Assembly (NCBI GenBank): GCA_964561545.1
Contig: CAZLQF010000009.1
Coordinates: forward strand, 24,383 to 88,382
Reading direction: 5' to 3'
DNA: 64,000 bases
DNA from: CAZLQF01 sp964561545
Lineage (GTDB): Bacteria > Bacteroidota > Bacteroidia > CAILMK01 > CAYYUA01
Positions 63,249-64,000 of the stretch are shown here, piece after piece. Below the pieces are notes generated by a model. That model saw nothing but the letters and a program-made list of their open reading frames with translations, had not been told where the DNA came from and searched no databases. The translations under genes and the position numbers were made by a program. Positions within the stretch are counted from its first letter, which is position 1. Each line of letters opens with the position of its first letter.

Positions 63249-63977
63249 TTAAAATACATAGCCCAATCGAATAGCTCCTTGGGCACCAGGGCTAATATTA
63301 ATATTAGAGCCTTGGTCTACATCATCCGGGGTATCAACATCAGCTTCTGTTTCAAAAGAAATCGAGCTGTAAGAGGTATAATTAGCCCCGAAGCTTAATT
63401 CAGCTCCCAAATAAATGTTGTCAGCGAAGTAGTAGTCTACACCAGCAACACCGTTCAGGCCTAAGTTCAAAAAGCCTCTTGATGATGGCCCACTATTCCC
63501 CTGAAAAGCACTTTGGGGTTGCCCATTTGACACTGTGGTTTCTTCTATGTTATCATCGTTGGAATTATAACTTTCTCTTACATTTGACGTACTTTTAAAC
63601 CCTAATACAAGTTCGCCGCCAAAATAAGGAGATAGCCGATCTGTACCTTCTAGGTGAAACTCATACCCTGGTCTTAGATCAAGTTCAAAGATATTTTCTG
63701 AGGTGGTTAAATCCAGAGTTTCATTATTAACGTCCTGTACTTGCCTGACTGTTGAGTTTGAGTTGTAACTTACATTTAAATTTAAGCGAAAAGCTGATGA
63801 TTCAGAATTGAAGGAGCGAAACCGAATACCATCAATACTAATGGGCTGATTAGACAGTGGGGAAAACTGAACTTCCAAATTTTTGTCTCCTGATTGAAAT
63901 TTTTGTGCATGTGTAAACATGGTTGAACCTGTTAATAAAATCAAGCTCATTGCGAATGTAACTACTAAATTTTTCAT
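63249..63977 (-). CDS. Outer-membrane beta-barrel protein
   Basis: 242 residues with a signal peptide (LVVTFAMSLILLTGSTMFTHAQ). The mature protein alternates polar and hydrophobic residues in strands (AFRLNLNVSYNS, IFELDLRPGYEFH, SPYFGGELVLGF, GVAGVDYYFADNIYLGAELSFG) and ends in GAIRLGYVF, with the C-terminal aromatic that the Bam machine recognises. It resembles OmpX/OmpW-like small barrels of Bacteroidota. An Asn/Asp-rich loop lies at ~140-165. Function unknown. Confidence 0.88.
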   Translation of the reverse strand: MKNLVVTFAMSLILLTGSTMFTHAQKFQSGDKNLEVQFSPLSNQPISIDGIRFRSFNSESSAFRLNLNVSYNSNSTVRQVQDVNNETLDLTTSENIFELDLRPGYEFHLEGTDRLSPYFGGELVLGFKSTSNVRESYNSNDDNIEETTVSNGQPQSAFQGNSGPSSRGFLNLGLNGVAGVDYYFADNIYLGAELSFGANYTSYSSISFETEADVDTPDDVDQGSNINISPGAQGAIRLGYVF

Positions 63978-64000
63978 GACTGTTAGATTTTTTATTCTAC

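Noticed and set aside
1..64000. tRNA, rRNA, CRISPR arrays, insertion sequences and toxin-antitoxin pairs
   Set aside because: I looked for T-arm-like GGTTCGAATCC, regularly spaced repeats and transposase motifs (DDE, HTH) and found none.

Overview
This window looks like a chromosome segment of a gliding-type or marine member of the Bacteroidota (Cytophagales-like; I cannot resolve it further without a search). The evidence is: several large secreted proteins ending in type IX secretion system (T9SS) sorting domains of type A (YPNP...) or type B (the 'gliding motility-associated' C-terminus, VFTPNGDG / AFSPNED); the long three-domain form of IspG; a DUF3276/PUR-family protein; PAP2-like, DoxX and rhomboid variants typical of the phylum; A/T-rich translation starts without Shine-Dalgarno sites; and several TAnnTTTG -7 promoter elements. 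The base composition is A/T-rich. I saw no rRNA, tRNA, CRISPR array or recognisable insertion sequence.

Layout. 1-4.3 kb: 3' end of a large envelope-type protein, plsY, clpS and an M48 lipoprotein peptidase. 4.3-11.2 kb: a surface-glycan region with three different sulfotransferases around a tightly overlapping minus-strand operon (two GT4 glycosyltransferases, a GT-C membrane glycosyltransferase, one sulfotransferase). 11.2-12.1 kb: a relic ORF, an inverted-repeat element and a DUF2007 protein. 12.2-19 kb: T9SS type B protein, methyltransferase, DoxX protein, T9SS type A protein. 19.4-24.1 kb: a minus-strand block with a small conserved protein, fatty-acid desaturase, secreted Gfo/Idh/MocA oxidoreductase, CDF metal transporter and a secreted unknown. 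24.2-29.3 kb: a plus-strand signalling block: RidA, PAS histidine kinase, REC-PAS-histidine kinase, NarL-type regulator and a Crp/Fnr regulator. 29.6-33.5 kb: a 1278-residue T9SS type B protein. 33.5-38.4 kb: PUR-family protein, CPA2 antiporter, FAD reductase and GT4, all minus.

39.3-48.1 kb: mostly housekeeping minus-strand genes (PAP2-like, meaB, anti-sigma, ECF sigma, recA, nth, T9SS type A protein, ispG). 48.4-50 kb: an MlaE/MlaF ABC pair closed by a strong terminator. 50.2-54.9 kb: T9SS type A protein with an odd N-terminus, small membrane protein, YbaB, thpR, tadA. 55.2-61.7 kb: plus-strand run of rhomboid protease, pseudouridine synthase, M20 amidohydrolase, a divergent alanine-racemase-fold enzyme, a barstar-like unknown and a lipoprotein amidohydrolase. 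61.7-64 kb: a decayed heptose-epimerase fragment, a gene-poor 1.3-kb stretch and an outer-membrane beta-barrel protein.

The most interesting points are the glycosyltransferase/sulfotransferase locus (predicted sulfated surface glycan or glycolipid), the apparent HK to REC-HK to LuxR relay, the stand-alone racemase lacking several canonical residues, an internal two-module duplication in the first T9SS type B protein, and a repeat-like N-terminal extension on the T9SS cargo near 51.8 kb.
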